Source: JABWBD01 sp040768665
GTDB lineage: Bacteria > Planctomycetota > Planctomycetia > Pirellulales > Thermoguttaceae
Reading direction: 5' to 3'
NCBI GenBank assembly: GCA_040768665.1
Contig: JAXGMN010000017.1
Coordinates: 62,001-126,000 of the forward strand
DNA length: 64,000 nucleotides
The notes under the pieces were generated by a model, which was not told where the DNA came from, searched no databases, and saw only the letters and a program-made list of their open reading frames with translations. The translations under genes and the position numbers were made by a program. Shown here in pieces: positions 1 to 8,964 of the stretch; within the stretch, counting starts at the first letter, position 1; the number at the start of each line of letters is the position of its first letter.

Positions 1-1
1 C

Positions 2-670
2 GGCGGAAGCACGCTCGCGACCGTATTGGGCGCAGCCGCCCTGGTATTCGGCGCTACCGGGGTGATGGCACAGCTCCAGACCAGCCTCGACAAAGCATGG
101 GCGGTCGAACCCGATCCCGAACAGGGCGGCATCAAAAACTTTCTCGTTAAACGGGCTGTTTCGTTCGCTATGGTCGTGGTAATCGCGCTGTTGCTGCTCG
201 CCCTGCTGGTGCTCAGCACGCTGCTTTCGCTCTTCGACGACACCGTCAGCAGGTGGGCAGGAGAATCGCTTACGGCATCGTTGCTCGTCGGACTCAATTG
301 GCTGGCTTCTTTTCTGGTCGTCGTGCTCCTGTTTGCGGCGATCTTTAAAGTGTTGCCCGATGCGATGATTCGGTGGCGCGACGTGTGGGTGGGCGCAGCG
401 GTCACTGCGCTGCTCTTCTCACTTGGCAAACACCTCATCGGCTTCTACCTGAGCCACGCCGGCATCGGCTCGCCGTACGGAGCCGCCGGTTCCCTTGCGC
501 TGCTTCTGGTGTGGGTCTACTACTCCTCGCTGATTCTCCTGCTCGGAGCCGAGTTCACGCAGGTGTGGGCCCAGCGGCAGGGTCGACGAATCAATCCGGC
601 GCCCGGAGCGGTCCGCGTGGTATGCGAGCGCAAGCATGTGCGAGAATCTCGCCGGCAGAAGCCGCAGTGA
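2..670 (+). CDS. YihY/virulence factor BrkB family membrane protein (5' end missing)
   Basis: The frame is open from the left edge, so the true start lies outside the window. About 222 C-terminal residues are visible, against roughly 300 for the family. The motif GATGVMAQLQTSLDKAW near the start is typical of the YihY/BrkB central region. Hydrophobic segments follow at about residues 55-80, 95-115, 130-150 and 160-180, consistent with a polytopic inner-membrane protein. The last 30 residues are polar and arginine-rich, probably cytoplasmic. The biochemical role of this family is not settled; the old tRNA-processing annotation (RNase BN) was wrong. Family assignment is confident; function is not. 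Confidence 0.85.
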   Translation, partial: GGSTLATVLGAAALVFGATGVMAQLQTSLDKAWAVEPDPEQGGIKNFLVKRAVSFAMVVVIALLLLALLVLSTLLSLFDDTVSRWAGESLTASLLVGLNWLASFLVVVLLFAAIFKVLPDAMIRWRDVWVGAAVTALLFSLGKHLIGFYLSHAGIGSPYGAAGSLALLLVWVYYSSLILLLGAEFTQVWAQRQGRRINPAPGAVRVVCERKHVRESRRQKPQ

Positions 671-685
671 CGCGCACGGCATCCG

Positions 686-783
686 AGACTGCTGAAAAAG
701 GGGACAGGCACCGCAATATCTCTTATCTCACTGCACTGCAGAGTATCACGCCATGCGGTGCCTGTCCCCTTTTTCAGCAGTCT
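686..783. repeat. Perfect 30-bp inverted repeat, GGGGACAGGCACC type
   Basis: The arms at 686-715 and 754-783 are exact reverse complements around a 38-bp spacer. Each arm contains GGGGACAGGCACC and an A5/T5 tract, so the element resembles a REP/BIME-like or MITE-like unit. It lies between the convergent ends of the YihY gene and the YpdA-like gene and could act as a bidirectional terminator. Confidence 0.85.
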
Positions 784-798
784 CCATCCAGGGCAAGA

Positions 799-1887
799 TC
801 ACGATTCGGCATTTTCCCGTGGGATCGAATACTGCCGCCAACCACCGGGGCCGGTCGGACCGGCCGACCGGCCAGCAATGGCAGCCACAATCTTTTCAAC
901 GTGGGTATGGCAGGTCTCGATGAAGAACTCGAATCGCTGTTGCGTTCCACCTGCCGCCGTGCCGGCGACGTAAATCCCCGGGACATTGGTCTCCATCGTC
1001 TCAGGGTTCCAGACGGGTATCTGCCGGTCGCCACGAAGTTCCACACCCGCCGACTCGAAGAGCGTCATGTCGGCCACAAAGCCGCTGCACACGAGCACGT
1101 GATCGGCGGGCTGGCAGATCCGCGGGCCGTCGGTCGGCTGCCCGTCACGGGTGGGGGCCAACACGACTTCGGACGGTGTGACCTCGACCGGAGTCCGCTC
1201 GGGCAACATCGCGATCTGTCCCTGGCGAATCAACATGCCCACCTCGGCGAACAGGTGCGGCTTGACAATCTCGCGGTCGAACTCCGCTCGGCGATAACAG
1301 ATTGTCACCGTCGCACCGGCCCGCCAGCACCGCAGAGCGGCTTCGACGGCTGAGTTTCGGCCGCCCACGATGAGCAGCCGAGTACGGAAGTAGGTGTGAG
1401 GGTCGGGCATGTAGTGGCTGACATGCGGCAGGTCCTCGCCAGGCACGTTCAGAAGCCGCGGCGAGGCCATCCCACCGGTTGCGAGAACGACGCGACGACA
1501 CCCGTACATCGCGCGCCTGGCGTGGGTCGCGGTGGTGATTTCAAACCCCCCGCCGCACCGCTCGATCCGCTCGACTTTTTCGTAAGGGCGCAGGTCCAGA
1601 TCGAACTGCTCGACGACACTGCGAAGATAAGCGAGGTAAGCCTCTCCGGTAATCTTCGTCTGGTCGAGGTTGGGGATTGGAATCCCGGCGATGGCGATTC
1701 GCTCGGGAGAACTGAAAAAATGGGTGTTCGGAGGCCACCGCCAAATCGTCTGGCCGAGCTGGCCTGCCTCGAATAGCACACTGCGAATCCCAAAGCGCTC
1801 GAACGCAACACTGAGTTCGACCCCGATCGGGCCGGCACCGACGATGCCGACCTCGATTTTCGGCGAGGTCCCGGCCGGTCTGCTCAT
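799..1887 (-). CDS. YpdA-like FAD/NAD(P)-dependent oxidoreductase
   Basis: The 362-residue protein starts with an FAD-binding Rossmann motif, VGIVGAGPIGVEL (about residues 13-25). The conserved segment THFFSSPERIAIAGIP is typical of the putative bacillithiol disulfide reductase YpdA. A second Rossmann motif for NAD(P)H appears as LLIVGGRNSAVEAAL (about 170-184), and the C-terminus has NVPGIYVAGTAAGG. Length matches YpdA (about 330 residues). The ATG at 1887 overlaps, in another frame, the probable end of an upstream lipoprotein gene. Planctomycetes are not known to make bacillithiol, so the physiological disulfide substrate is open. The neighbouring YihY gene converges on it. Confidence 0.85.
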   Translation of the reverse strand: MSRPAGTSPKIEVGIVGAGPIGVELSVAFERFGIRSVLFEAGQLGQTIWRWPPNTHFFSSPERIAIAGIPIPNLDQTKITGEAYLAYLRSVVEQFDLDLRPYEKVERIERCGGGFEITTATHARRAMYGCRRVVLATGGMASPRLLNVPGEDLPHVSHYMPDPHTYFRTRLLIVGGRNSAVEAALRCWRAGATVTICYRRAEFDREIVKPHLFAEVGMLIRQGQIAMLPERTPVEVTPSEVVLAPTRDGQPTDGPRICQPADHVLVCSGFVADMTLFESAGVELRGDRQIPVWNPETMETNVPGIYVAGTAAGGTQQRFEFFIETCHTHVEKIVAAIAGRSAGPTGPGGWRQYSIPRENAES

Positions 1888-2071
1888 TGTTTCTCTGCCC
1901 TTTTCCCTTGACGACCGGTGGGGTATCTACCGGGTTTTCCTCAACGGCAGCCGATTCGGCTGCCGTCTTCGCCTCTTTCGTGGCTTGGTCGTTTTCCTGC
2001 ACCATGTCCTGACATCCCGGCGCGAATGGAAACACCGCCAGAATCATGGGCAGTAAACCCAATCTTGTCAA
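1884..2071 (-). pseudogene. Small secreted/lipoprotein-like gene, probably frameshifted
   Basis: A TTG at 2071 follows a GAGGG ribosome-binding site. It opens a frame with a short hydrophobic segment and FAPGC at residues 16-20, a weak lipobox, then a charged Glu/Ala/Lys stretch (about residues 21-60). In this frame no stop occurs before 1541, deep inside the YpdA-like gene, which is implausible. One base away, the last ten codons end in a TGA that overlaps the YpdA start as ATGA, the usual arrangement in an operon. I infer a one-base indel near 1895-1925. No homologous family is recognised. Confidence 0.4.
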
Positions 2072-2542
2072 CGCACACCCTCAGGCGAGCGGCAGATGAA
2101 ATTCTACCCGCATATCAGCCCGCCTGCTTCCCAGCAGCCGGGCTGATGGCAATCATGAGGAGATGCGATCATCTGCCACACGCCTCACGTGTGAACCACC
2201 AATTTGCGACCCTCAAGCCACCTCTGCCGGGTTCTCCGCCGATCAGGATGCACGCCCTGGGGGATTCATTCCCGCAGGAGCCGGAAATCAATTCCCAGGC
2301 ATATCCCAATGTTTTTCAGTAGCCGTCGAGGTGACGTCGCCTGGGAGGCAGCCGGCGGGTTGCCCACCGGGCAGCCACCCACTCGTGCGGAAACAACCGA
2401 CGAGAGTCAAGGCTCGGTCCCAGTTCGGCGGCCGAGCCTTGCTGTTTCTTGTCATGATGGCCACGCATGGAAGGTACCGGCGCGTTCGCGAGACCTTTGT
2501 CTCGCGGTATTATAGAAGAGTCGCCGAGCAACCGGAGACGGT
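2072..2542. other. Intergenic region, no supported gene
   Basis: No frame here has convincing composition or a ribosome-binding site. The only clear structure is a perfect 10-bp stem, CAAGGCTCGG at 2408-2417 with CCGAGCCTTG at 2432-2441, listed separately. Confidence 0.6.
2408..2448 (+). terminator. Possible intrinsic-terminator-like hairpin
   Basis: A perfect 10-bp stem (2408-2417 with 2432-2441) with a 14-nt loop is followed by CTGTTTCTT, a weak T-rich tail. No obvious plus-strand gene ends just upstream, so it may terminate an unrecognised small RNA or simply be a hairpin. Confidence 0.35.
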
Positions 2543-2653
2543 CTAGTGCTCCGTCAAAGTTGGAGTGACGGGTAGCGGAAGTCGTGAGACTCCCGGCCAC
2601 GAACTCTCACGATTTCGGATGCACCCGTCAAAGGAAGATTGCTAGAGCACTAG
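2543..2653. repeat. 111-bp nested inverted repeat, MITE-like
   Basis: Outer arms CTAGTGCTC (2543-2551) and GAGCACTAG (2645-2653) are exact complements. Inside, TGACGGGT pairs imperfectly with ACCCGTCA, and GTCGTGAGA pairs with TCTCACGAT. The whole unit could fold into one long imperfect hairpin. This is the form of a small non-autonomous transposable element. It sits immediately upstream of the DUF2079 gene. Confidence 0.6.
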
Positions 2654-2701
2654 CAAAGCTGTTTCACTGCCACAACACCTCTGATCGGAGTTTCCGCTAA
2701 C

Positions 2702-5299
2702 TTGAGTCCACGCCCCGTGCAGAAAAGGCCCCCGCCTCGGCGACCGAGTGGGTCGCACCATCCGCGCCGAGATTTCGGCAGACGGGCGATTTGGTACTGT
2801 CTCGTGGCTATCGGGCTCGCCGCCTGGTTGAGGGGCGGTCTACTGCTTTGCGGACTTGAGTTCCATGTCTACCCGTATGAGATTACCTATCGCGCGACGG
2901 AACCGGGCGCAAGCGTGGCCGTCCTCCTCGCGGTCGGAGGGTTCTTCGGGTTTGGCGCGTGGCGGACCGCACGATTGGGCACGCCCGAACACGGGACGGA
3001 CAGGGGATCACTGACGACAGCCGGGGAAAGCTGCGGCGGCTTAGAGCCTATCCCAAAACCGCCGGGGACCGGCTCCTTTTGCGGAGTCCACGGAGCAAAT
3101 GCCTGTCCCCCTCTCCTCGCGAGGTTTTGGGACAAGCTCTCAAGCGATACGATCAACTGGAAGCTGGCGGTGTGGCTGCTGGCCTCGGCCGTGATTCCGT
3201 TGGCCGACGCGCTCCGCTCGGCCGGTATTCCCGCGCCGCATACGTTCCTCGACCCTCTGTGGTTTGCTTTCGTTTCCGGCATGGCGGCCCGGCAGATGGT
3301 CGGTGACAAGAGCCGGAGTTCCGGGGCTGTTGGGGTTTTACCCTCTGCGATCTGGCCCGGGATCGTGCTGGCGGCAACCGTTGCGTTTGCCTGGTGGTGC
3401 TACTCGGAGAGCGTCGAGAGTTACTCCGATTATCAACTCGGTTTTGCGGATTTCGGCGATCACGGACGCCGCGTGGTGAACACGTGGGAGGGACGCGGAC
3501 TGCTTACGCGGTCGCCCCAGTGGGCCCCGTTCTTCGACCACTTCGATGGTGGACTTGTACTGCTCGCGCCGCTGTGGGGCCTATGGCCGGACGCGAGGAT
3601 GTTCTTTGTGTTGCAAGCACTGTGTCTGGCAATCCCGGCACTATGCGTCTACGGAATTGCTCGCCGGTTGAACGCCACACCGGCCGGCGGTGCGGCTTGG
3701 GCAGGCGCCTATCTTGTGTTTCCGGCGCTGGGACAGCTCAACTTGAATTTCTCTTACGGATGGCACGATGTCAGCGTGGCCCTGCCACTCGTTGCGGGGG
3801 CGATTTGGGCGTATCTGGCCGACCGCCGGTGGCTTGCACTCGGCCTGGCGACCCTGGCCTGTACGTTCAAGGAGGAAGTCTTCGTCTTCCTGGCCGGTCT
3901 CGCATTCGGATTGACGGTGTTAGAGCTCCGCGAACGACGCCTGGCGGGTCAAGCCGGCGGGGTTGGGGGCGCGCTGCGTGGTGGGCGTGCGACAGGTTTG
4001 AAGCCCTGGCAATGGCTGGCGGTCTCAATGGGGTTTGCGGCGGGATTCCTCGTGATCAGTCGGATGTTCGGCCTGATGGAGAATCCCACCGTGTGGAAAT
4101 TCAAGAACCTCGGTTCCACGCCCGGCGAAATCGCGCTGTCGCCTCTGGTACGTCCTCGCGAGTTCTGGGGCCAGGTGTTTCACTCCGACTCGGTGTATTA
4201 TCTCCTGGCGATGCTCGTGCCTGCGGGACTCCCGTTGGTACTGCGAGGCTGGCCGATCCTGATCGCACTGGCCGCGCCTTGGATGGTGCTGCTGGGCTGG
4301 CAGTTCGACGCGGCGCGGTCGATCGCATTTCAATATGTGACAATTCAAATCCCGATTATCTTTCTGGCGGCAATGGTCGGTGCCGCACGAGGGAGCCGGC
4401 GCGATCGGATCGGGTTCGATCGGCTTCTGCGCGGCGGAATTCTGGCCCTGGTCACCGGAATCGTGGCGTCGGTCTTTTTCGGCGCCCTGCCCTTCAGCAG
4501 CGAAACGATCCCTTTCACCCGCACGGCCGAAGAGAGGGCCCGCCTGGCACCGTACGTTGCAGCGCAGGACCGGGCCGTCGCCCTTGTGGATCGCCCCGAT
4601 GCTTCGGTGATCGCCTCCGGTCGGCTCGCTGCCCACTTGCTTGGCGTCCGGAGGCTTGAGATGGTCGGTTTTGCCATGGAGTGCCTTGGCGGCCTCGCTC
4701 GCGAGGCAGGGCCGGGCCGGCAGTGGATCGAGGTGTTCGATTGGGTCGCCGTCGATTTGAACGACCGCCGGTTGCACCATTCGCTCGACGAGTTGAAGAC
4801 GGTTGTCATGGCCGCGGAGGGAGCCGGATACCGGCTCGTAATGGCGCAGTTCGGCGTGCTAGTCTATCGTCGGCCGGATGCGAACGAAACGGCCGCGGAC
4901 GATCCGTTGGCTACCTGGCGGCTCTCCGACCGCGACCGGCAAGCGGTTGCTGCGGAAACAGAAACGGCAGTCCAAATCGCCGGCCTCCGTGTGTCGGTCA
5001 GTCGCGGCAAGCCGACTCGTACCGAGGCCTCCGGCGTTTGGCGCATTCCAGTGGAATTGATCGTCGAGGCGACCTCCGATCATCCGGAGGAATACCAGTT
5101 GCGTCACACTGTCCGCGACGATGCAGGGAGTGTCATTGAATCAAGGCTTTTTCTGCCGGTTGGCGGCAATCGCCCTACAAGTTGGTGGAAACAAGGCGAG
5201 GCATGGCGGGAGCGGTATGTGCTGACGGCGCCCTCGGAGTATGATCCTGCAGATCTAACACACGAATTGCGGGCCGAGGTAGTGCCGACCGACGAGTAG
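2702..5299 (+). CDS. DUF2079 family polytopic membrane protein
   Basis: The 865-residue protein carries many hydrophobic segments and the DUF2079 signature region around residues 240-400, including a segment with DFGDHGRRVVNTWEGRG, FFDHFDGGLVLLAPLW and TCTFKEEVFVFLAGLAFG. The C-terminal 250 residues are soluble and beta-rich, presumably extracytoplasmic. It starts at TTG 2702. The family is uncharacterised; the layout resembles GT-C glycosyltransferases, but no donor or acceptor is known. Residues about 115-147 are encoded by a copy of the dispersed 100-bp palindromic repeat, which has entered a loop between membrane segments without breaking the frame. Family confident, function unknown. Confidence 0.8.
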   Translation: MSPRPVQKRPPPRRPSGSHHPRRDFGRRAIWYCLVAIGLAAWLRGGLLLCGLEFHVYPYEITYRATEPGASVAVLLAVGGFFGFGAWRTARLGTPEHGTDRGSLTTAGESCGGLEPIPKPPGTGSFCGVHGANACPPLLARFWDKLSSDTINWKLAVWLLASAVIPLADALRSAGIPAPHTFLDPLWFAFVSGMAARQMVGDKSRSSGAVGVLPSAIWPGIVLAATVAFAWWCYSESVESYSDYQLGFADFGDHGRRVVNTWEGRGLLTRSPQWAPFFDHFDGGLVLLAPLWGLWPDARMFFVLQALCLAIPALCVYGIARRLNATPAGGAAWAGAYLVFPALGQLNLNFSYGWHDVSVALPLVAGAIWAYLADRRWLALGLATLACTFKEEVFVFLAGLAFGLTVLELRERRLAGQAGGVGGALRGGRATGLKPWQWLAVSMGFAAGFLVISRMFGLMENPTVWKFKNLGSTPGEIALSPLVRPREFWGQVFHSDSVYYLLAMLVPAGLPLVLRGWPILIALAAPWMVLLGWQFDAARSIAFQYVTIQIPIIFLAAMVGAARGSRRDRIGFDRLLRGGILALVTGIVASVFFGALPFSSETIPFTRTAEERARLAPYVAAQDRAVALVDRPDASVIASGRLAAHLLGVRRLEMVGFAMECLGGLAREAGPGRQWIEVFDWVAVDLNDRRLHHSLDELKTVVMAAEGAGYRLVMAQFGVLVYRRPDANETAADDPLATWRLSDRDRQAVAAETETAVQIAGLRVSVSRGKPTRTEASGVWRIPVELIVEATSDHPEEYQLRHTVRDDAGSVIESRLFLPVGGNRPTSWWKQGEAWRERYVLTAPSEYDPADLTHELRAEVVPTDE
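3044..3140. repeat. 100-bp palindromic repeat family, copy inside the DUF2079 gene
   Basis: GAGCCTATCCC...GGGACAAGCTCT with the internal core GGGGACCGGCTCCTTTTGCGGAG. This copy is diverged and shortened (97 nt), but the flanking reading frame is kept. It encodes a peptide containing PKPPGTGSFCGVHG. Divergence suggests an older insertion than the other copies. Confidence 0.85.
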
Positions 5300-5479
5300 A
5301 TGCGAGTGTCGTAAGAGAGTCGCGGGCGTTGAGAAAAGCGAAGAGCGAGCTGGATTGCCCGCTCCTGCCGTGGGCCGAGTACTGATTTCGATACGCGAGG
5401 AGGAGAACTTATCCGCCGCGGGGGTCTGGCCACGGCGGGTTGGTCAAGCCGGCGATGCTGAGCGGGCGGTGATTCCGCG

Positions 5480-6052
5480 TCACACGAGTTCCTTTTTTGC
5501 ACCAATGAGGGTCCGCAGCCGTTCGGCCAAGAGAGCCGCGTCAAACGGCTTCTTGAACGTCTCGTTGATGCTTGAACGATCGAAGCTCGTCGAGCTGCCG
5601 TCGTCGGGCAGCAAAGCGATCAGAATGATCTCCGCAAACTCGCTGTTGCGGCGCAGATTTTGGCAAATCTGCAAGGCCTCGGTTCGGCCGATCGAGAAAT
5701 CGACGATGATGCAATCCGGATGGAAGCTTTCCGCCTGGATTCCCGCGTCGAAACCGCTGCCGGCCACCGCGACCTTGAACGAACGCTCGGACGGAAGTTC
5801 CCGTTTCACGTTCTCGATCAGAATCTGGTCCTGCGCCACGATCAGGACCTTGGCCATTGCCTCATCTTCCAGGTCGCCTAGAGGCATGCCGTGTTCCTTA
5901 AGGAACTTAATAAGGTATTCCCGCGGAATCCGCCGGTCTTGCGAGCCGGGGATCCGGTAACCCTTCAGCCGGCCCGAATCGAACCACTTGCTGACGGTGC
6001 GCGGGGCCACCTTACAAATTTTGGCGACCTGACCAGTAGTGAAGACCTTCAT
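5480..6052 (-). CDS. HTH (excisionase/MerR-like) - receiver domain fusion regulator
   Basis: A 190-residue protein with two parts. Residues 1-55 form a winged-helix HTH of the excisionase type (FTTGQVAKICKVAPRTVSKW, then a wing with YRIPGSQDRRIPREYL). Residues 68-185 look like a CheY-type receiver: KVLIVAQDQ for the acidic strand, VDFSIG with the likely phospho-acceptor Asp at about 117, and FKKPFD near the C-terminus with the conserved Lys. The usual paired acidic residues on strand 1 are replaced by Ala/Gln-Asp, so phosphorylation may be weak. This HTH-first architecture recurs in planctomycetes. The ATG at 6052 follows GGAGAG. The cognate kinase is not adjacent. Confidence 0.8.
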   Translation of the reverse strand: MKVFTTGQVAKICKVAPRTVSKWFDSGRLKGYRIPGSQDRRIPREYLIKFLKEHGMPLGDLEDEAMAKVLIVAQDQILIENVKRELPSERSFKVAVAGSGFDAGIQAESFHPDCIIVDFSIGRTEALQICQNLRRNSEFAEIILIALLPDDGSSTSFDRSSINETFKKPFDAALLAERLRTLIGAKKELV

Positions 6053-6710
6053 TGCAGGCTCTCCGATATCTCACTCGCCTAGTTTCCACTGCGTTTCCGG
6101 TGGAGGGCTTCTCCACGGGAAACTGCTCGGCCCCTTGTCTGCGGTTTCGGCGGCCGGTGGTCGATCCATCGAGCCGACATTTTCCGGCCAACCCCAAACA
6201 TCTGGGTCGGGGCACAACGTAATTCGCTCGCACTTGGGCTCTGGCTCAGCTCCCTCTGACCCGCGCCTTACTTAACACATCGGCAACCAGGGCATCCGGA
6301 AGTCAGCGAAAATCCGTAATATAGGGAAACCGTGTCTCAATCAACGCATCCTGGACACCGCGGCTTCCCGAAAACACCGACTCGCAGCTTCCGAGCGCAG
6401 GGGAGACAACATGTAGACGGTCCGCAGGCATGAGCCGACGCACCGGTCAGGCATGAGGTACATGGCAGGTCCCCCCCTCGACCAACTCTCCTTGCGGATG
6501 CATCACGCGGTTTGTCCGCAATAGAAGCAGGTCTTACGAAGATAAGTTTCGAGCGGGATCGGCACAGGACTTTAGAAACTTTCGCCTATCGTAGCAGCCC
6601 TGTCGGTTGCGACGGGTTTAACGATCAGCAAAGAAGTCCGGCTTGGAAAGATGTAGCCAATAGGCAGCATCGGCGACCGGTTCAGCGCCCCGGGGCCCGG
6701 TTTGTTGCCC
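6053..6710. other. 658-bp intergenic region, no supported gene
   Basis: No convincing coding frame. Close to the regulator start, AGTTTCC (6081-6087) pairs with GGAAACT (6118-6124) around an inner GTGGAG/CTCCAC stem, giving a 44-nt hairpin that would fall in the 5' leader of the HTH-receiver gene. Confidence 0.5.
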
Positions 6711-8063
6711 TTAGAAGCCCAGGCCGGGACCGTTGAGCACAGACGTACCGACCGTCCCGTCGCTGATCTGGAACATGGTGGGAAACTGACCCGACCAACT
6801 GTGATTTGCCGCCGGGAAATACTGTCGTGCATTCCCTTCGATCGCCGCCACCGTGGGAATCCGGGCCGCCAGCGACGCCGAGTGCAGGAATGAGGCGCCC
6901 GGGCAGGTCAGGTCTTGAACGCAAAGAAACATGCCGTATTTCTGCGCCGCGGCGCCCATCAAGAGCGCTTCGGTGTGGCCTTTGCACGCTTTCAGGGCAA
7001 CGCCGGAGTACCCCAGTTCCCTCGCCAGAAGCAGGCTTTCGAAATCGACCAGCGACTCGTCGATGACAACGGGCTTCTGTCGGGCGGCCTCGTGGACGCG
7101 GTTTTCAAGGTTCGCGTGGAGATCCCGACTCGTCGGTTGCTCGATATACTGAAGTCGTTCCAGGGCCGCCGGGGAGCGCTCACCGACTTTCGCCAAAAAA
7201 TCAAGGACATATCCGACGTCGCTGCATCGCTCGTTGAAATCGGCTGAATAGAACCAGGCGTCGCATCCGCGGCGGCGCTGCGATTCCTCGGCCACGCGCT
7301 CGATGGAGATGACTCGCTCCACGTCCCACTCGAGATCGTCTCCATTCAGTTTGATTTTCAAGTGCGTCAGTCCGTCCGCGGCGATCCATTCAGGGAGGGT
7401 TTCAGGGAGGCCGTCATCGATGCGTGCCGCGATATCGGCCTCGGTGAGCGGATCCAAAGCGCCGACCAGGTGATAGAGAGGCATCGAGAGTTTCGGCGAC
7501 CGCAAAGTATAGGCGTCGAGGTATTCGCCGGCGAACTCGTCGTTCAGGTAGCCCGAGAGATCCGAGTTGACGAACTCGCTCGACAGGAGATTGTAGGAGT
7601 TCTGACCGAGCGCCTTCCCGTAAGCATCGTGGATGGCAGCCTCGAGTGGACTGGCTGCCACGAGTTGCGCCAAGCGGGGCATCGATTCTTCCAGGCCCAG
7701 TTCGCTGATCGTCTGGTCTGCAAGAGGGACATATCGCGCCGCCAGTGCGTGGGTAATCTCAAGGGGATGTCCAGATTCTTGAAACTGCCTCGCCTCGTCG
7801 ACCAGGCGGTAGCCAAGTTGGGTCATTGCCTGAAGAGTCTCTTCGTTGGAAAGGACAGGGCTTGGCCAAGCCCAGGTGTTCCCCAACGGCATGGAACCGA
7901 ATCCGCGGGCGCGACGGCCGTCCCGACACTCCACTTCGACAGTCAGGTGGAGCAAGACGGCGTCGGTAACCACGCGCCCTCCGAACTTGATCGGTGCACG
8001 ATAGCCAAATCGCTCCGTCCGTCCCGTGGCATCAACTAACCGGATATCGGTGGATTTCGCCAT
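6711..8063 (-). CDS. Enolase-superfamily enzyme (mandelate racemase/muconate lactonizing type)
   Basis: ATG at 8063 lies 7 nt after GGAGG and is chosen over an in-frame upstream extension lacking coding character. The 450-residue protein shows the superfamily barrel: LTHLKIKLNG with a candidate KxK catalytic pair, SADFNE as first metal-ligand strand, YIEQPTSRD as the second (Glu), and VVIDESL as the third. SGVALKACKGHTEA carries a late-barrel lysine. The enzyme should abstract a proton alpha to a carboxylate under Mg2+; the substrate cannot be told from sequence. It is longer than most family members (about 370-400) because of an insert after the N-terminal capping domain. It stands alone. 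Confidence 0.75.
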   Translation of the reverse strand: MAKSTDIRLVDATGRTERFGYRAPIKFGGRVVTDAVLLHLTVEVECRDGRRARGFGSMPLGNTWAWPSPVLSNEETLQAMTQLGYRLVDEARQFQESGHPLEITHALAARYVPLADQTISELGLEESMPRLAQLVAASPLEAAIHDAYGKALGQNSYNLLSSEFVNSDLSGYLNDEFAGEYLDAYTLRSPKLSMPLYHLVGALDPLTEADIAARIDDGLPETLPEWIAADGLTHLKIKLNGDDLEWDVERVISIERVAEESQRRRGCDAWFYSADFNERCSDVGYVLDFLAKVGERSPAALERLQYIEQPTSRDLHANLENRVHEAARQKPVVIDESLVDFESLLLARELGYSGVALKACKGHTEALLMGAAAQKYGMFLCVQDLTCPGASFLHSASLAARIPTVAAIEGNARQYFPAANHSWSGQFPTMFQISDGTVGTSVLNGPGLGF

Positions 8064-8316
8064 GGATTTCCCTCCACCCCAAAAGGTGACAAGGTTCATA
8101 GAAAACGATAGCCACTTGCGGCACTCCGCTACCACAGCCCGCTTGCGAAAGGGCGTCCGCGGAAGGCAACGCCCGGAAGAGTGCCAATACGTCGATGTCC
8201 GCCCAGCGCGCCCTGTGCCTCCGGGGGGGCGCACCGACAACCAGCGAGCAGTCCGAGAACTGCCAGTCAAAGCGTCCGGACGGCCCGCCGCTCGGTCTTC
8301 CGCAGCTAGGGCGCAC

Positions 8317-8952
8317 TCAGACTAGTTGCTTTCGAACCGCCCAAACTGCGGCCTGGGTCCGGTCCGATACGCCGATCTTCCGCAAGATATGCTGCACGTG
8401 CTCTTTCACCGTTTCGTAGCTGATGTGCAGTGCTTGGGCGATCTCTTTATTCGTCAGACCGTAAGCCAGTTGCCGGAGCACTTCGCTTTCTCGCTGCGTC
8501 AGCGGCACTTCGACGTCAGCGGCCAGCCGCGGAGTGGCAAGCGCACCGGTCACTCGCCGCAGCTCGTCGCGAGTCCAGGCGCTCTCGCCCGTGGCGGCAC
8601 ATCGCAATGCCTTCAGCAATTCCTCGCGAGTGCAGCCCTTCAGCAGGTATCCGCTCGCCCCCAGAGCGACAGAGCGGGCGATATACGTGGGGTTGTCGAA
8701 AGTGGACAACATCAGCACCGGCATGTCGGGCTTATCCAATTTGATCCGTCCCAACGCGGTGAGTCCATCGCCCTCGGGCATGCGAATGTCCAACAGGACC
8801 ACATCCACATCGTTCTGAAGAGCGTATCGAACCGCGGCTTCGCCTGTGGAAACCTCGGCAACGACCTCCACCTCAGTGTCGGCAAGGAGGGTCTTCAGGC
8901 CACAACGAACCACTTCGTGGTCATCAGCGATCAAAATTCGGATCTTGTCCAT
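8317..8952 (-). CDS. NarL/FixJ-family response regulator
   Basis: The 211-residue protein has a receiver domain (residues 1-120) with acidic pair DD at 10-11, phospho-acceptor Asp in VVLLDIRMP (about 55), and Lys in YLLKG (about 104). The C-terminal LuxR-type HTH contains LTQRESEVLRQLAYGLTNKE and ISYETVKEHVQHIL. The start follows GGGAG. The gene begins 12 bp after the histidine-kinase stop codon, so the two are co-transcribed. Targets are unknown. Confidence 0.93.
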   Translation of the reverse strand: MDKIRILIADDHEVVRCGLKTLLADTEVEVVAEVSTGEAAVRYALQNDVDVVLLDIRMPEGDGLTALGRIKLDKPDMPVLMLSTFDNPTYIARSVALGASGYLLKGCTREELLKALRCAATGESAWTRDELRRVTGALATPRLAADVEVPLTQRESEVLRQLAYGLTNKEIAQALHISYETVKEHVQHILRKIGVSDRTQAAVWAVRKQLV

Positions 8953-8964
8953 GCGAAACTCCCA

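Noticed and set aside
373..1353. Long plus-strand ORF across the YihY end and the YpdA-like gene
   Set aside because: It runs through the inverted repeat and antisense to the well-supported YpdA-like gene, with arginine/proline-rich shadow composition typical of GC-rich antisense frames.
2321..2445. Structured GC-rich stretch considered as a small RNA (6S or SRP RNA)
   Set aside because: It lacks the SRP GGTGC/GGAAGGAAGCAGCC signature and the 6S bubble pattern; only one terminator-like hairpin is clear.
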